Shown here one piece after another: positions 9,351 to 17,576 of a DNA stretch of 64,000 nt. The DNA comes from Taibaiella koreensis (GTDB lineage: Bacteria > Bacteroidota > Bacteroidia > Chitinophagales > Chitinophagaceae): assembly GCF_003545715.1 (NCBI RefSeq), contig NZ_QVNU01000003.1:782094-846093 (forward strand), read 5' to 3'. The translations under genes were made by a program, and so were the position numbers. The first letter of the stretch is position 1, and every line of letters starts with the position of its first letter. The notes below the pieces were generated by a model. It searched no databases. It was given only the letters and a program-made list of their open reading frames with translations, and was not told the DNA's origin.

Positions 9351-9390
9351 TTATGCCGACCACTTCGGGTTTTTCCGGGTGACCACGTGT
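9351..9390 (+). promoter_or_regulatory. Possible S6:S18 feedback element in the rpsF leader
   Basis: The leader can fold a short hairpin (CAC-TT-CGG / CCG-G-GTG, 9361-9381) with unpaired CCG-containing sequence beside it. Leaders of rpsF operons in many bacteria carry a structure with an exposed CCG that binds the S6:S18 dimer. The resemblance is loose and I could not check covariation. Confidence 0.25.
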
Positions 9391-9436
9391 TGCAGTTGGC
9401 GTAAACAACGGATTCATTTTTAAAAACTATTTAGTA

Positions 9437-9814
9437 ATGGCAACAACCAACATTCAGAGTTATGAGATGATGTTGATTTTCACGCCGGTTCTGGCCGACG
9501 ATGAATTCAAAGCAGCTCATAAGAAGTTCGTTTCCTTCCTTAAGGAAAATGGCGGTGAGATCGTTCATGAGAACGTTTGGGGATTGAAATCCCTGGCTTA
9601 TCCGATCCAGAAAAAAACAACAGGTCTGTACATCGTATTGGAGTACAAGGCGCCTACCGATTTGAACGCGAAATTGGAAATTCAGCTGAACCGCGACGAA
9701 AGCGTAATGCGTCACATGATCACGCACCTGGACAAGTACGCGGTAGCATACAACGAGCGTAAGCGTAATGCTCCGGCGAAAGCGGAAATAAAGGCTGAAG
9801 AAACCGTTTCTTAA
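9437..9814 (+). CDS. rpsF: 30S ribosomal protein S6
   Basis: A 125-aa small-subunit protein that pairs with S18 on the platform. The ferredoxin-like fold is evident in YEMMLIFTPVL, the WGLKSLAYPIQKKTTGLYIVLEY block and ESVMRHMITHL. The C-terminal extension rich in Ala/Glu/Lys is common. It is the first gene of the S6-S18-L9 operon, with 21 bases to rpsR. Confidence 0.98.
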   Translation: MATTNIQSYEMMLIFTPVLADDEFKAAHKKFVSFLKENGGEIVHENVWGLKSLAYPIQKKTTGLYIVLEYKAPTDLNAKLEIQLNRDESVMRHMITHLDKYAVAYNERKRNAPAKAEIKAEETVS

Positions 9815-9835
9815 TCTCAATTAATCTTTTCGACA

Positions 9836-10102
9836 ATGGCTAGACCTAACGATATAAAATACCTGACCACCACCAGGGTGGAAAAACGTCAGAAAAAATA
9901 CTGCCGTTTCAAGAAACTGGGCATCAAGTACATCGACTATAAAGATGCCGAGTTCCTGAAAAAATTCCTGAACGAGCAAGGCAAAATGCTGCCCCGCCGT
10001 ATTACAGGTACTTCTCTGAAATACCAGCGCAAACTGGGACATGCTGTAAAGAAGGCGCGCCAGATGGCTATCCTGCCTTATGTTACTGACCTTTTAAAGT
10101 AA
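9836..10102 (+). CDS. rpsR: 30S ribosomal protein S18
   Basis: An 88-aa partner of S6. The conserved core is recognisable in [37 protein letters not shown] and the C-terminal ARQMAILPY. Its position between rpsF and rplI is the standard order. Eight bases separate its stop from rplI. Confidence 0.98.
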   Translation: MARPNDIKYLTTTRVEKRQKKYCRFKKLGIKYIDYKDAEFLKKFLNEQGKMLPRRITGTSLKYQRKLGHAVKKARQMAILPYVTDLLK

Positions 10103-10110
10103 AATAAACA

Positions 10111-10557
10111 ATGGAAGTTATATTAATAAAAGACGTAGATAACTTAGGCGCAGCTCACGAACTGGTAGAAGTGCGTCCTGGCTATGCCCGTAACTATCTG
10201 ATCCCTCAGAAGTACGCCATCGAAGCAAGCGCTTCCAATAAAAAAATACTGGAAGAGCGCCGCAAACAACTGCAGAAGCGCGAAGATAAACTGATGGCTG
10301 AGATTGCCAAGGTTTCTGAAGTGCTGAAAGCCGCTCCCGTAAAGCTGGGCGCTAAGATCGGCGTTTCCGGCAAGATCTTCGGTTCTGTTACCGCTATCCA
10401 GCTGGCACGCGCCATCCGCGAGCAAAAAGGCTACGAGATCGATCGTCGCCGTATCAGCATCATCGACGAGGTGAAGGAAGCCGGTACTTACAAAGCACAA
10501 ATCGACTTCGGTAAAGAGAACATCGTAGAGCTGGAATTTGAAGTTGTAGGCGAATAA
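10111..10557 (+). CDS. rplI: 50S ribosomal protein L9
   Basis: A 148-aa protein with the usual two domains joined by a long helix. The N-domain has MEVILIKDVDNLG and VRPGYARNYLIPQKYAIEA; the middle is charged (LEERRKQLQKREDK); the C-domain has FGSVTAIQLARAI and IDRRRISI. It is the last gene of the operon, followed by a strong terminator. Confidence 0.98.
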   Translation: MEVILIKDVDNLGAAHELVEVRPGYARNYLIPQKYAIEASASNKKILEERRKQLQKREDKLMAEIAKVSEVLKAAPVKLGAKIGVSGKIFGSVTAIQLARAIREQKGYEIDRRRISIIDEVKEAGTYKAQIDFGKENIVELEFEVVGE

Positions 10558-10578
10558 GCTTATCAAAATAATGATTGC

Positions 10579-10610
10579 AAAAACGCTTCCTTAGGGAAGC
10601 GTTTTTTTTG
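10579..10610 (+). terminator. Intrinsic terminator of the rpsF operon
   Basis: AAACGCTTCC, a 4-base loop TTAG, then GGAAGCGTTT followed by a run of T. It is a textbook hairpin plus U-tract 21 bases after rplI. Confidence 0.93.
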
Positions 10611-10708
10611 TGGCCGGCGATCAGCCGCAACAGGCTAAAATTTTCTTAATGAGCCGCTATTTGCGAAAAGATAAACTTAAATTAGCTTAAACCAACTAAC
10701 GCACGTTT

Positions 10709-10972
10709 ATGGAAAAGAGAATTGAAGTACCCGAATTCCGGGTACGGTTGCCGGATCATGCCATTGCGCAGCTGCTTGGTATTTCCCTGTCCGACTACCA
10801 GGTGTTAAGCCATCGCCCTATCGAGGCCTACCGGGACGTGAATGGCGAGATCGTTGAGTTTTATATTCACGTCAGCTCCAACAATAGTCCCCGCTTGCTC
10901 GACCAGCTCAACATGGACCATAGCAATTTTGTACGCTTTACACCCAAACAGGTATACGCACATTATGTGTGA
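10709..10972 (+). CDS. Conserved-looking small protein of unknown function
   Basis: An 87-aa soluble protein with no signal peptide or membrane segment. It contains a mixed alpha/beta pattern: a helix with IAQLLGISLSDYQVL, a strand EIVEFYIHVSS and a C-terminal FTPKQVYAHYV. I do not recognise a family. It is flanked by the rpsF terminator and a palindromic repeat whose AAAA/TTTT ends could terminate it. Coding is supported by codon use like its neighbours and a clean start; function is unknown. Confidence 0.7.
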   Translation: MEKRIEVPEFRVRLPDHAIAQLLGISLSDYQVLSHRPIEAYRDVNGEIVEFYIHVSSNNSPRLLDQLNMDHSNFVRFTPKQVYAHYV

Positions 10973-10976
10973 TGCC

Positions 10977-11044
10977 AAAACCAGTAGAGACGTTGCACAC
11001 AACGTCTCTACTGGTTTTATGAATGCAACGTCTCTACTGGTTTT
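10977..11044. repeat. Palindromic repeat (GTAGAGACGTTG family), one full copy plus one arm
   Basis: A perfect 19-bp inverted repeat (10977-10995 / 11000-11018, loop CACA) is followed 6 bases later by another right arm (11025-11044). The core GTAGAGACGTTG / CAACGTCTCTAC recurs at 34212-34303. It may also act as a terminator for the small upstream gene. Confidence 0.92.
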
Positions 11045-11058
11045 GGGTGCAAAAATAA

Positions 11059-12471
11059 TCAACCCAGATCGCCCAGCCCTATGGATTGGTGCTGCGCGGG
11101 GATCTCCACATCCCGGAAACCTTTGCGTTGCAGGCGCTGGCTGAATTTCTGCTGCACATCATATTCACCATGCACGAGGAATAGTTTACGTACCTGTTGC
11201 GGATCCTGGCAAGCCAGCCATTGGCTCATATCCTCATAATCACCGTGCGCGCTCAGGCTCTCTATCACCACTACGTCGGCCAGCACCCGGTATTCCTGTC
11301 CGAAAATGCTCACCTCTTTCGCCCCGGCCCTCAGCCGGCCACCCAGCGATTCCGGCTCGCAGTAGCCCACGATCAATATGGTGTTGTTGGGATTTTCAAT
11401 GTTGTTGGCAATATGGTGCTTTACCCTTCCCGCCTCCGCCATACCCGAGGCCGAAATGATGACGCATGGCTCTTTTTTAAAGTTCAGCGCCTTCGATATC
11501 TCCACATCTTCTATCATCGTGAGGCCATTGAACATAAACGGATCCTCGTCCTTTTTCAGCACCTCCTGGACCTTGCTGTTGAACAGCTCGGGGAATTTTT
11601 TTACCACCTCTGTCGTCGCCACCGACATAGGGCTGTCTACAAAGTAGTCCAGCCGGGGCAGCCGGTTCTCAAGCTCCAGCTGATTGAGCGCATACAGCAG
11701 CTCCTGCGTACGGCCTACACTGAAGGCAGGGATAATGAGCTTGCCCTTTTTATGCAGGCAGGTCTCCTCGATCTGGGTCAGCAGGTGATCGGCAGCCGGT
11801 TTGGACAAGGGGTGCAAGCGGTCGCCATAGGTCGATTCCATAATGATATAGTCGGCCTGGGGAAAAGGGGCCGGCGATTTCAGAATGTCGTCGCCATAGC
11901 GGCCGATATCGCCGCTGAAAGTAAGGCGTACCGTTTTCCCGTTTTCCTTAAGCTTGAGGTGTACACAGGCGCTACCGATAATGTGGCCGGCGTCGGTATA
12001 CAGCAGTTCTACCTGGTCGTCGATATGGATCCACTCATCCATAGGCAGTATCTCCAGTAACGGAAATACCTTTATGGCATCCTCGGTGGTGTACAACGGC
12101 TCTTCAGGTGGTTTTCCCTTTCCGGCTTTCACTTTATTGGCAAACTTGATATCCATCTCCTGTATATGGGCGCTGTCGCGCAGCAATACATCGGCAAGGG
12201 CAGCCGTAGCCTTGGTACAATAGATCTTTCCCTGGTATCCCTCTTTCACCAGCTTGGGCAGCAAGCCTATGTGATCGATATGGGCATGGGAAATGATCAC
12301 GATATCGATGTCTTTGGGATCAAAACCAAACTCCTGGTTCAGCCTGAGGGTATCCTTACCCATACCCTGGAACATACCGCAGTCGAGCAATACCTGTTTA
12401 CCTGGATTAAGATGGACAATATGCTTAGAGCCGGTAACCGTACGCGCGGCTCCATGAAAGGATATTTTCAT
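11059..12471 (-). CDS. Beta-CASP metallo-beta-lactamase nuclease (RNA-processing type)
   Basis: A 470-aa cytoplasmic protein of the CPSF73/Ysh1-like beta-CASP family; members are RNA endo- or 5' exonucleases. The metallo-beta-lactamase part has SHAHIDHIG (H62, H64, D66, H67), a later metal His in DAGHIIGSA and Asp in SGDIGRYG. The beta-CASP insert lies at about 200-380, with VGRTQELLYALNQL and ISASGMAEAGRVKHH. The C-terminal RMMBL zinc-site motif is SAHGDYEDM. No KH domain is present. It is monocistronic; substrate not predictable. Confidence 0.92.
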   Translation of the reverse strand: MKISFHGAARTVTGSKHIVHLNPGKQVLLDCGMFQGMGKDTLRLNQEFGFDPKDIDIVIISHAHIDHIGLLPKLVKEGYQGKIYCTKATAALADVLLRDSAHIQEMDIKFANKVKAGKGKPPEEPLYTTEDAIKVFPLLEILPMDEWIHIDDQVELLYTDAGHIIGSACVHLKLKENGKTVRLTFSGDIGRYGDDILKSPAPFPQADYIIMESTYGDRLHPLSKPAADHLLTQIEETCLHKKGKLIIPAFSVGRTQELLYALNQLELENRLPRLDYFVDSPMSVATTEVVKKFPELFNSKVQEVLKKDEDPFMFNGLTMIEDVEISKALNFKKEPCVIISASGMAEAGRVKHHIANNIENPNNTILIVGYCEPESLGGRLRAGAKEVSIFGQEYRVLADVVVIESLSAHGDYEDMSQWLACQDPQQVRKLFLVHGEYDVQQKFSQRLQRKGFRDVEIPAQHQSIGLGDLG

Positions 12472-12654
12472 AAAAGAAGTGCAATTTTAAACCCTAAAGT
12501 AAACAATTAATTGCCCCGGATTCCTAAGCGGCTGGTAATAAAGCTATTTTAACACTTTTCCTTTATTGCCTTGTACCTCGCTGTAAATGGATGTAAGCGA
12601 AGCCGGCAACCGGTCTTTTAAGGTGAGTGCCGACACACCCTAAAGTGTTAATTC

Positions 12655-12686
12655 TTTACGGCGTATGTTATTTTGTATTAATTTTG
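12655..12686 (+). promoter_or_regulatory. Promoter of pckA; fixes its start codon
   Basis: TTTA (12655-12658), 20 bases, then TAATTTTG (12679-12686). An in-frame ATG at 12665 falls inside this promoter, so translation most likely begins at 12713. Confidence 0.7.
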
Positions 12687-12712
12687 CAGCCAGTTTTCAA
12701 AATAAAATAAAC

Positions 12713-14332
12713 ATGCAAGAATACGGCCTCAAAAATGCCTCGGCAAACCTCACTGCCGCAGGTTTAGATGTTGCAACCGCGCACTGGAACCTATCTCCGG
12801 AGGCGCTCACCCAAAAAACGATTGAACTGGGTCAGGGTGTATTGAACGATACCGGCGCATTGTGCGTCAGCACCGGAAAATTCACGGGCCGTTCCCCCAA
12901 AGACAAATTTACTGTGAAGGATGCCATCACTGAACATTCAGTAGATTGGGGTGATGTCAATATTCCGATTGCTCCTGAGACCTTTGATAAGCTGTACGAT
13001 AAAGTGTGCGCTTACTTATCCGGAAAAGAAGTATGGGTGCGCGACGCTTATGCCTGCGCCGATCCCAAATACCGGCTGAATATTCGTGTGGTAAATGAAA
13101 CGCCCTGGGCCAACCTGTTCTGCAACGACCTGTTCCTGCGTCCTACCGAAGAGGAGATCAAATCACAGAATCCTGACTGGCTCATTCTTCAGGCGCCCGG
13201 CTTCCACGCCGACCCTGCTATTGATGGCACCCGTCAGGGTAATTTCACTATCGTGAACTTCACCCGTAAAGTGATCCTGATCGGCGGCAGCGCCTATACC
13301 GGCGAAATGAAAAAAGGCATCTTCGGCGTGCTGAACTTCGTACTGCCCCACGATCATAAAGTGCTGTCCATGCACTGCTCTGCCAACGAAGGTAAAGATG
13401 GCGATGTAGCACTGTTCTTCGGTCTCAGCGGTACCGGTAAAACAACCCTGAGCGCCGATCCCAACCGCGCCCTCATCGGTGACGACGAGCATGGCTGGGC
13501 CGATGGTTCCGTATTTAACTTTGAAGGCGGCTGCTACGCCAAATGTATCGATCTGAGCGCCGAGAAAGAGCCCCAGATCTACAACGCGATCAAACCCGGC
13601 GCCCTGCTGGAAAATATCAAGTTCAAAGAAGGCACCAATGCGGTCGATTATCAGGATGGCAGCATCACGGAAAATACCCGTGCCGCTTATCCGATCGATC
13701 ATATAGCCAATGCCAAAGAACCTTCTTTCGGCGGCGATCCCAAAAATATTTTCTTCCTTACCTGCGATGCCTTCGGTATCCTGCCGCCTATTTCAAAGCT
13801 CACAAAAGGTCAGGCAATGTACCACTTCATCAGCGGCTATACAGCAAAAGTAGCCGGTACTGAAGTAGGTGTAACCGAGCCGCAGACCACTTTCTCTGCC
13901 TGTTTCGGCCGCGTATTCCTGCCCCTGCATCCGACCAAATATGCCGAGCTGCTGGGTAAGAAGCTGGAAGAGCATCCCGATGCGAACGTATGGCTGGTGA
14001 ATACCGGCTGGAGCGGTGGCGCTTATGGCACTGGTAGCCGTATGAGCCTGAAATATACCCGCGCAATCATTACGGCTGCTATGAACGGTGGGCTGGACAA
14101 TGTGGAATATACACCGCACAATGTATTTGGCGTGCTGGTGCCCCAGGCAGTTAATGGCGTACCTTCCGAGATATTGAATCCCCGCGATACCTGGAGCGAC
14201 AAAGAAGCTTATGATAAAAAGGCAAGCGAACTGGCTGGCCTGTTCATAAAGAACTTTGAGAAATATGCCGACCAGGCCAACGAAGAGATCCTGGCTGCTG
14301 CCCCCAAAGTAAATGCAGAAGTAACAAACTAA
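12713..14332 (+). CDS. pckA: Phosphoenolpyruvate carboxykinase (ATP)
   Basis: A 539-aa gluconeogenic enzyme converting oxaloacetate and ATP to PEP, CO2 and ADP. The kinase P-loop GLSGTGKTTL (K243) and the metal-binding block GDDEHGW just after it are diagnostic of the ATP form. Other conserved blocks are STGKFTGRSPKDKF (about 62), GSAYTGEMKKG and NTGWSGGAYG. Start 12713 is preferred over an upstream ATG at 12665 because the promoter overlaps that site and the protein then starts at the expected MQEYGL. It is monocistronic with a strong terminator. Confidence 0.97.
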   Translation: MQEYGLKNASANLTAAGLDVATAHWNLSPEALTQKTIELGQGVLNDTGALCVSTGKFTGRSPKDKFTVKDAITEHSVDWGDVNIPIAPETFDKLYDKVCAYLSGKEVWVRDAYACADPKYRLNIRVVNETPWANLFCNDLFLRPTEEEIKSQNPDWLILQAPGFHADPAIDGTRQGNFTIVNFTRKVILIGGSAYTGEMKKGIFGVLNFVLPHDHKVLSMHCSANEGKDGDVALFFGLSGTGKTTLSADPNRALIGDDEHGWADGSVFNFEGGCYAKCIDLSAEKEPQIYNAIKPGALLENIKFKEGTNAVDYQDGSITENTRAAYPIDHIANAKEPSFGGDPKNIFFLTCDAFGILPPISKLTKGQAMYHFISGYTAKVAGTEVGVTEPQTTFSACFGRVFLPLHPTKYAELLGKKLEEHPDANVWLVNTGWSGGAYGTGSRMSLKYTRAIITAAMNGGLDNVEYTPHNVFGVLVPQAVNGVPSEILNPRDTWSDKEAYDKKASELAGLFIKNFEKYADQANEEILAAAPKVNAEVTN

Positions 14333-14350
14333 GTGATCACAATAAAAAAA

Positions 14351-14383
14351 GCGCAGGGGCCGGTGAATTCCGGCCCCTGTCGC
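14351..14383 (+). terminator. Terminator of pckA
   Basis: CAGGGGCCGG, a 6-base loop, CCGGCCCCTG, enclosed by GCG/CGC and followed by TTTATA; A-rich upstream. It sits 18 bases after pckA. Confidence 0.85.
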
Positions 14384-14439
14384 TTTATAGAGACGCCCGG
14401 TCTCACATCTCTGTATTGCGTTAAAAGGAAATGATGGGC

Positions 14440-14595
14440 CTATTCCGTTTCCTTATGCCGTTCGGGCCTTGTGTCCGGCTCATTCAGCTTGTGTTCCAGC
14501 TTTTTTCGCTCCTTTTTGTTCCTGATCACGACAAAGAGTACAAGGCATAAGACAAGCACGACAACAATGCCGATCACCATTTTATCGATACCCAT
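14440..14595 (-). CDS. 51-aa single-pass membrane protein
   Basis: A short reading frame beginning MGIDKMVIGIVV, with one strong hydrophobic helix (about 6-25, Val/Leu/Ile rich), a basic stop-transfer stretch (RNKKERKKLEHK) and an acidic/charged tail ending RHKETE. This positive-inside layout is that of a genuine small membrane protein, with the C-terminus in the cytoplasm. No family is recognised. It is divergent from the ECF sigma operon. Confidence 0.65.
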   Translation of the reverse strand: MGIDKMVIGIVVVLVLCLVLFVVIRNKKERKKLEHKLNEPDTRPERHKETE

Positions 14596-14774
14596 AAGAT
14601 AGATTTTGTGCCGGCCATTGGGAACTTTTTGCTATTATAACAATACAGGACAACAGGAGTTGCGGAAGCACATAAAGATAACATAGCACCGCATGTACCC
14701 TTGCGATACCTGGCTTTCTGGAAAATATTCCGTTCCTTGTAACATTTCTGCTGTGCCGCCGATCCATATACAAA

Positions 14775-15260
14775 ATGACAACCTCCGAATACAATCAATG
14801 CGTACGCGAGCTGGCAGACGGCCTGTATCGTTTTGCATGGAAAAGTATTGGAGAAGCCGAAGAGGCTAAGGACATGGTACAGCAGGCATTTACCGTGCTT
14901 TGGGAAAAAAGGGAGGAAGTGCCGCCGGACAAGGGAAAAAGCTTCTTGTTCACAGTAACCTACCGGAAATGTATGGATGTGCACCGGGCCAGGGGACGAA
15001 CGACCGCTACGGGGCAGCTGCACGAAAATGCACTGACGGAAATGCCCCGGACAAATGAACTCAAAAAAATATTGCAGCAAGCCCTGGCCACGCTGGACCA
15101 GCAATCCCGGAACCTTGTTTTATTAAAAGACTATGAAGGATACAGTTACGAAGAAATAGCGAAGATCACAACGCTCAATACCACCCAGGTCAAGGTTTAC
15201 CTGCACCGGGCGAGAAAATCGCTGAAAAATTATCTTGTGAGTAAGGAACATGTAATCTGA
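14775..15260 (+). CDS. ECF-type RNA polymerase sigma factor
   Basis: A 161-aa alternative sigma factor. Region 2 is seen in YRFAWKSIGEAEEAKDMVQQAF with a following W-x-K block, and region 4 (about 108-155) in the helix-turn-helix YSYEEIAKITTLNTTQVKVYLHRARKSL. There is no extra domain. The next gene, 6 bases downstream, encodes a membrane protein that fits an anti-sigma factor, and an outer-membrane barrel follows, giving a compact envelope-response unit. The sigma call is firm; its signal and regulon are not visible. Confidence 0.92.
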   Translation: MTTSEYNQCVRELADGLYRFAWKSIGEAEEAKDMVQQAFTVLWEKREEVPPDKGKSFLFTVTYRKCMDVHRARGRTTATGQLHENALTEMPRTNELKKILQQALATLDQQSRNLVLLKDYEGYSYEEIAKITTLNTTQVKVYLHRARKSLKNYLVSKEHVI

Positions 15261-15266
15261 TACCTG

Positions 15267-16088
15267 ATGAAGCTGACTAAAGACAATATTGAAGAGTACC
15301 TGCTGCTGCTGGTAGATGAGGAGCTGGATCCTGCTGCTATGGCAGAAGTTGAGCGCTTCCTTTCACAGCACGGGGAGTACCGTCCGGTGCTGGAAGCGTA
15401 CCGGGCTACAAAGCTGGATAGTGAAGAAATGTGCTTTTTCCCTGGTAAGGAAAGCCTGTTGCGCCCTGAACCCGCGGCGGTACCCTTAAAGGCTGGTAAG
15501 TCCTTCCGTTTGTGGCGGCAGGCAGCCGCCCTGGCATTGCTACTGGGGTTGGGACTGGCATTCGCCTTGCTTGTGCGGCGCAGCGGTGATACCGGGCTGC
15601 CCTCTCCGGTACAAAAAGTTGCTGTTGCTGATCCCGATAAAGATCCCGGCTTACCAAAGGACACAACGGAGCGGAAGATAGCCCCACAGCCATCCCAGGC
15701 CATCGCGCAGCAACCTTCTGTAACACGGCAGCCCGCCGTCAGGGTCATACCGCAGCGGCATAGCTACCAGATCCCGGATCGGGCACAAAGCAGGAAACAG
15801 GAAGCTATTGCATCGCTTGCTACCGCAACCTCGCCGGCTATGCTCCCGGAAGCGCCACTACAGGTAGGACAGGCCATAAACCGGGAATGGGCTTCAACCC
15901 CACTTGAGGAAAAGAAGGCATTACCCGGTTGGCTACCGGTAAAGGAAGAGAGTGTGGAGGGTGTGGGTGAACTAGTAGCCCAGGCGCAGGAGCTGCGCGA
16001 CAACATTGCTGAAAAAGCAAAAATGTTGAAGAAGGCCAGCTTTGTGATCCGTATCGGCGACAAGGATGTGATCGCGCTGGGACGCTGA
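15267..16088 (+). CDS. Membrane anti-sigma-factor-like protein
   Basis: A 273-aa protein with a short cytoplasmic N-domain (NIEEYLLLLVDEELDPAAMAEVERFL, resembling an anti-sigma helical domain), one transmembrane helix at about 86-105, and a long Pro/Ala/Gln-rich outer part (about 110-270) that looks unstructured. The Cys/His zinc motif of classical ZAS anti-sigma factors is not seen. The role as cognate regulator of the preceding ECF sigma factor is inferred from gene order (6-base gap), topology and the N-domain. Confidence 0.7.
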   Translation: MKLTKDNIEEYLLLLVDEELDPAAMAEVERFLSQHGEYRPVLEAYRATKLDSEEMCFFPGKESLLRPEPAAVPLKAGKSFRLWRQAAALALLLGLGLAFALLVRRSGDTGLPSPVQKVAVADPDKDPGLPKDTTERKIAPQPSQAIAQQPSVTRQPAVRVIPQRHSYQIPDRAQSRKQEAIASLATATSPAMLPEAPLQVGQAINREWASTPLEEKKALPGWLPVKEESVEGVGELVAQAQELRDNIAEKAKMLKKASFVIRIGDKDVIALGR

Positions 16089-16132
16089 TCCGGGGAAGCC
16101 CGCTTTTATAAAAAAAACATGAATTGCGATAT

Positions 16133-16996
16133 ATGAAACGTTTTACGATCATCAGCACTGTTTTGTGCTGCATGGGCCTGAGTGCTGCGGCACAGGAAAA
16201 AAAAGACATTCCTGAACAGAATGTTGACAGGATGCTTCACTTGGGAAAAGAAGATTCAGCGAAAGATAAAACCTATATTTCGCTGGGTACCGAAGGCATC
16301 AGGGTAAGCTCCAAAAAGCTGGATAGTCTTAACCGCGGCCGTAAGGTAAAGCTACATTTCCTGATGCTTGACCTGGGCATCAATGCCCTCAACGACCGTA
16401 CCGACTATGGCTCACCTGCGGCGCAACAATACTTGCAGGTGCCCGGCGATAAGAAGAACAGCAGCCTTTTTTCGCTGCGTCAGGGTAAGTCGATCAATGT
16501 GAATATCTGGCCGGTATTAATGGATATACGCCTGTTGAAGACCCGTAACCAGAAAATATCGTTGTATACCGGCGCCGGATTGCAGCTGTACAATTTCAAG
16601 TTCAATAAGGATATATCGTACCTCAACAATACCTCACCCATGCTGATCGAAGATAGTATACAGTTCAGCAAGAACAAGCTGGCCTTCGCCTACGTCAGCA
16701 TACCGTTGATGGTCAATTTCAAGACCCGTATGGGCGGCAATTTCTGGGTCACTTATGGTCTGGGCGTTATTGGTGGCTATTGCTTTGATTCCTGGACCAA
16801 GCAGATCTCCGACGAAAGGGGCAAGCAAAAGAACCATGACCAGTTCAATTTTCAGAAATTCAATCTTAACCTCAGCGGCGAGATCGGCATCAATGGCTAC
16901 ATCCGCTTCTACGGAACATACCAGGTAACGAATATGTACCAGAACAGCCTGGTGCAAAATCCGTACTGCATCGGTATCCGCTTTTTCGGCATCTAA
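16133..16996 (+). CDS. Outer-membrane beta-barrel protein
   Basis: A 287-aa exported protein with a signal peptide (about 1-20, ending AAAQ), then alternating hydrophobic/aromatic strands such as ISLYTGAGLQLYNFKF, AFAYVSIPLMVNFKTRM and FWVTYGLGVIGGY, and a final strand ending in Phe-Gly-Ile. This pattern is that of an OmpW/PorT-like 8-stranded barrel, not a large TonB receptor. The ATG at 16133 is chosen over a TTG at 16124. It is the third gene behind the ECF sigma factor and may be its target or signal source. Confidence 0.75.
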   Translation: MKRFTIISTVLCCMGLSAAAQEKKDIPEQNVDRMLHLGKEDSAKDKTYISLGTEGIRVSSKKLDSLNRGRKVKLHFLMLDLGINALNDRTDYGSPAAQQYLQVPGDKKNSSLFSLRQGKSINVNIWPVLMDIRLLKTRNQKISLYTGAGLQLYNFKFNKDISYLNNTSPMLIEDSIQFSKNKLAFAYVSIPLMVNFKTRMGGNFWVTYGLGVIGGYCFDSWTKQISDERGKQKNHDQFNFQKFNLNLSGEIGINGYIRFYGTYQVTNMYQNSLVQNPYCIGIRFFGI

Positions 16997-17026
16997 CCTT
17001 TCTTCATACACACGGATATTTATCCG

Positions 17027-17058
17027 AAAAGGCTGTCCTGTCGAGGATGGCCTTTTTT
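17027..17058 (+). terminator. Terminator of the sigma/anti-sigma/barrel operon
   Basis: AAAAGGC-TG-TCC, loop TGTCGA, GGA-T-GGCCTTTTTT. A hairpin with a T-run about 30 bases after the barrel gene. Confidence 0.8.
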
Positions 17059-17083
17059 ATTGCTATCCCGTAGTGCAAGAAGC

Positions 17084-17423
17084 CGTGTATTTCTTTCTCA
17101 GCGGAAAGGTATTTTAATTGCTCGCGGCGTCGCCACGTTGGCTTGTGTGCTTCGTTCCGGAGCCGGGTTCTATTTGAGATGGCCACAGAGATGCAAAGGC
17201 ACGAAGCGTATTTTAAGGTTTCTGGGGTGCTATCATAGTCGGATTATTTTCCTGCAATGGGCCGATGTGTATCTTTCCGGGAAGGGTGTTTTACTCGCTC
17301 GCAGCGCCGCCGCGCTTTTTGAATTGCGGTGAATATGTCAATGGTTTAAGAGCCAGGGCCGACACAATAAGAGTATCTCTTTTCCGGACTAAGGTGCTTT
17401 AATGACTTGCCACCCGGCCTCCG
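17084..17423. repeat. Three degenerate copies of a ~50-bp repeat in a gene-free spacer
   Basis: Copies start near 17084, 17266 and 17371. Each begins with G(T/A)GTAT and a T/C-rich stretch, then (A)AGGT-TTTA and a GC-rich CTCGC/CTTGC block. Between them lies a sequence reading GGCCACAGAGATGCAAAGG, similar to a common dispersed bacterial repeat. No gene is supported in 17059-17576. Confidence 0.5.
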
Positions 17424-17576
17424 CTGTGATAGACTGCGTGATTCATTTATTTCATTAAAATGTCTGCAACACGAACAATATATTATCCCTGCTATTGCTC
17501 CGTAGGAGCAAAATGTCTGTAGGAAACAAAACCCAATTCATCTTTACCCGCTGCACATTTTTGTTTAAATTGCAGC

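Noticed and set aside
14387..14420. Third copy of the GTAGAGACG palindrome after pckA
   Set aside because: Only TAGAGACG is shared, with a different and short inverted repeat; similarity is within chance.
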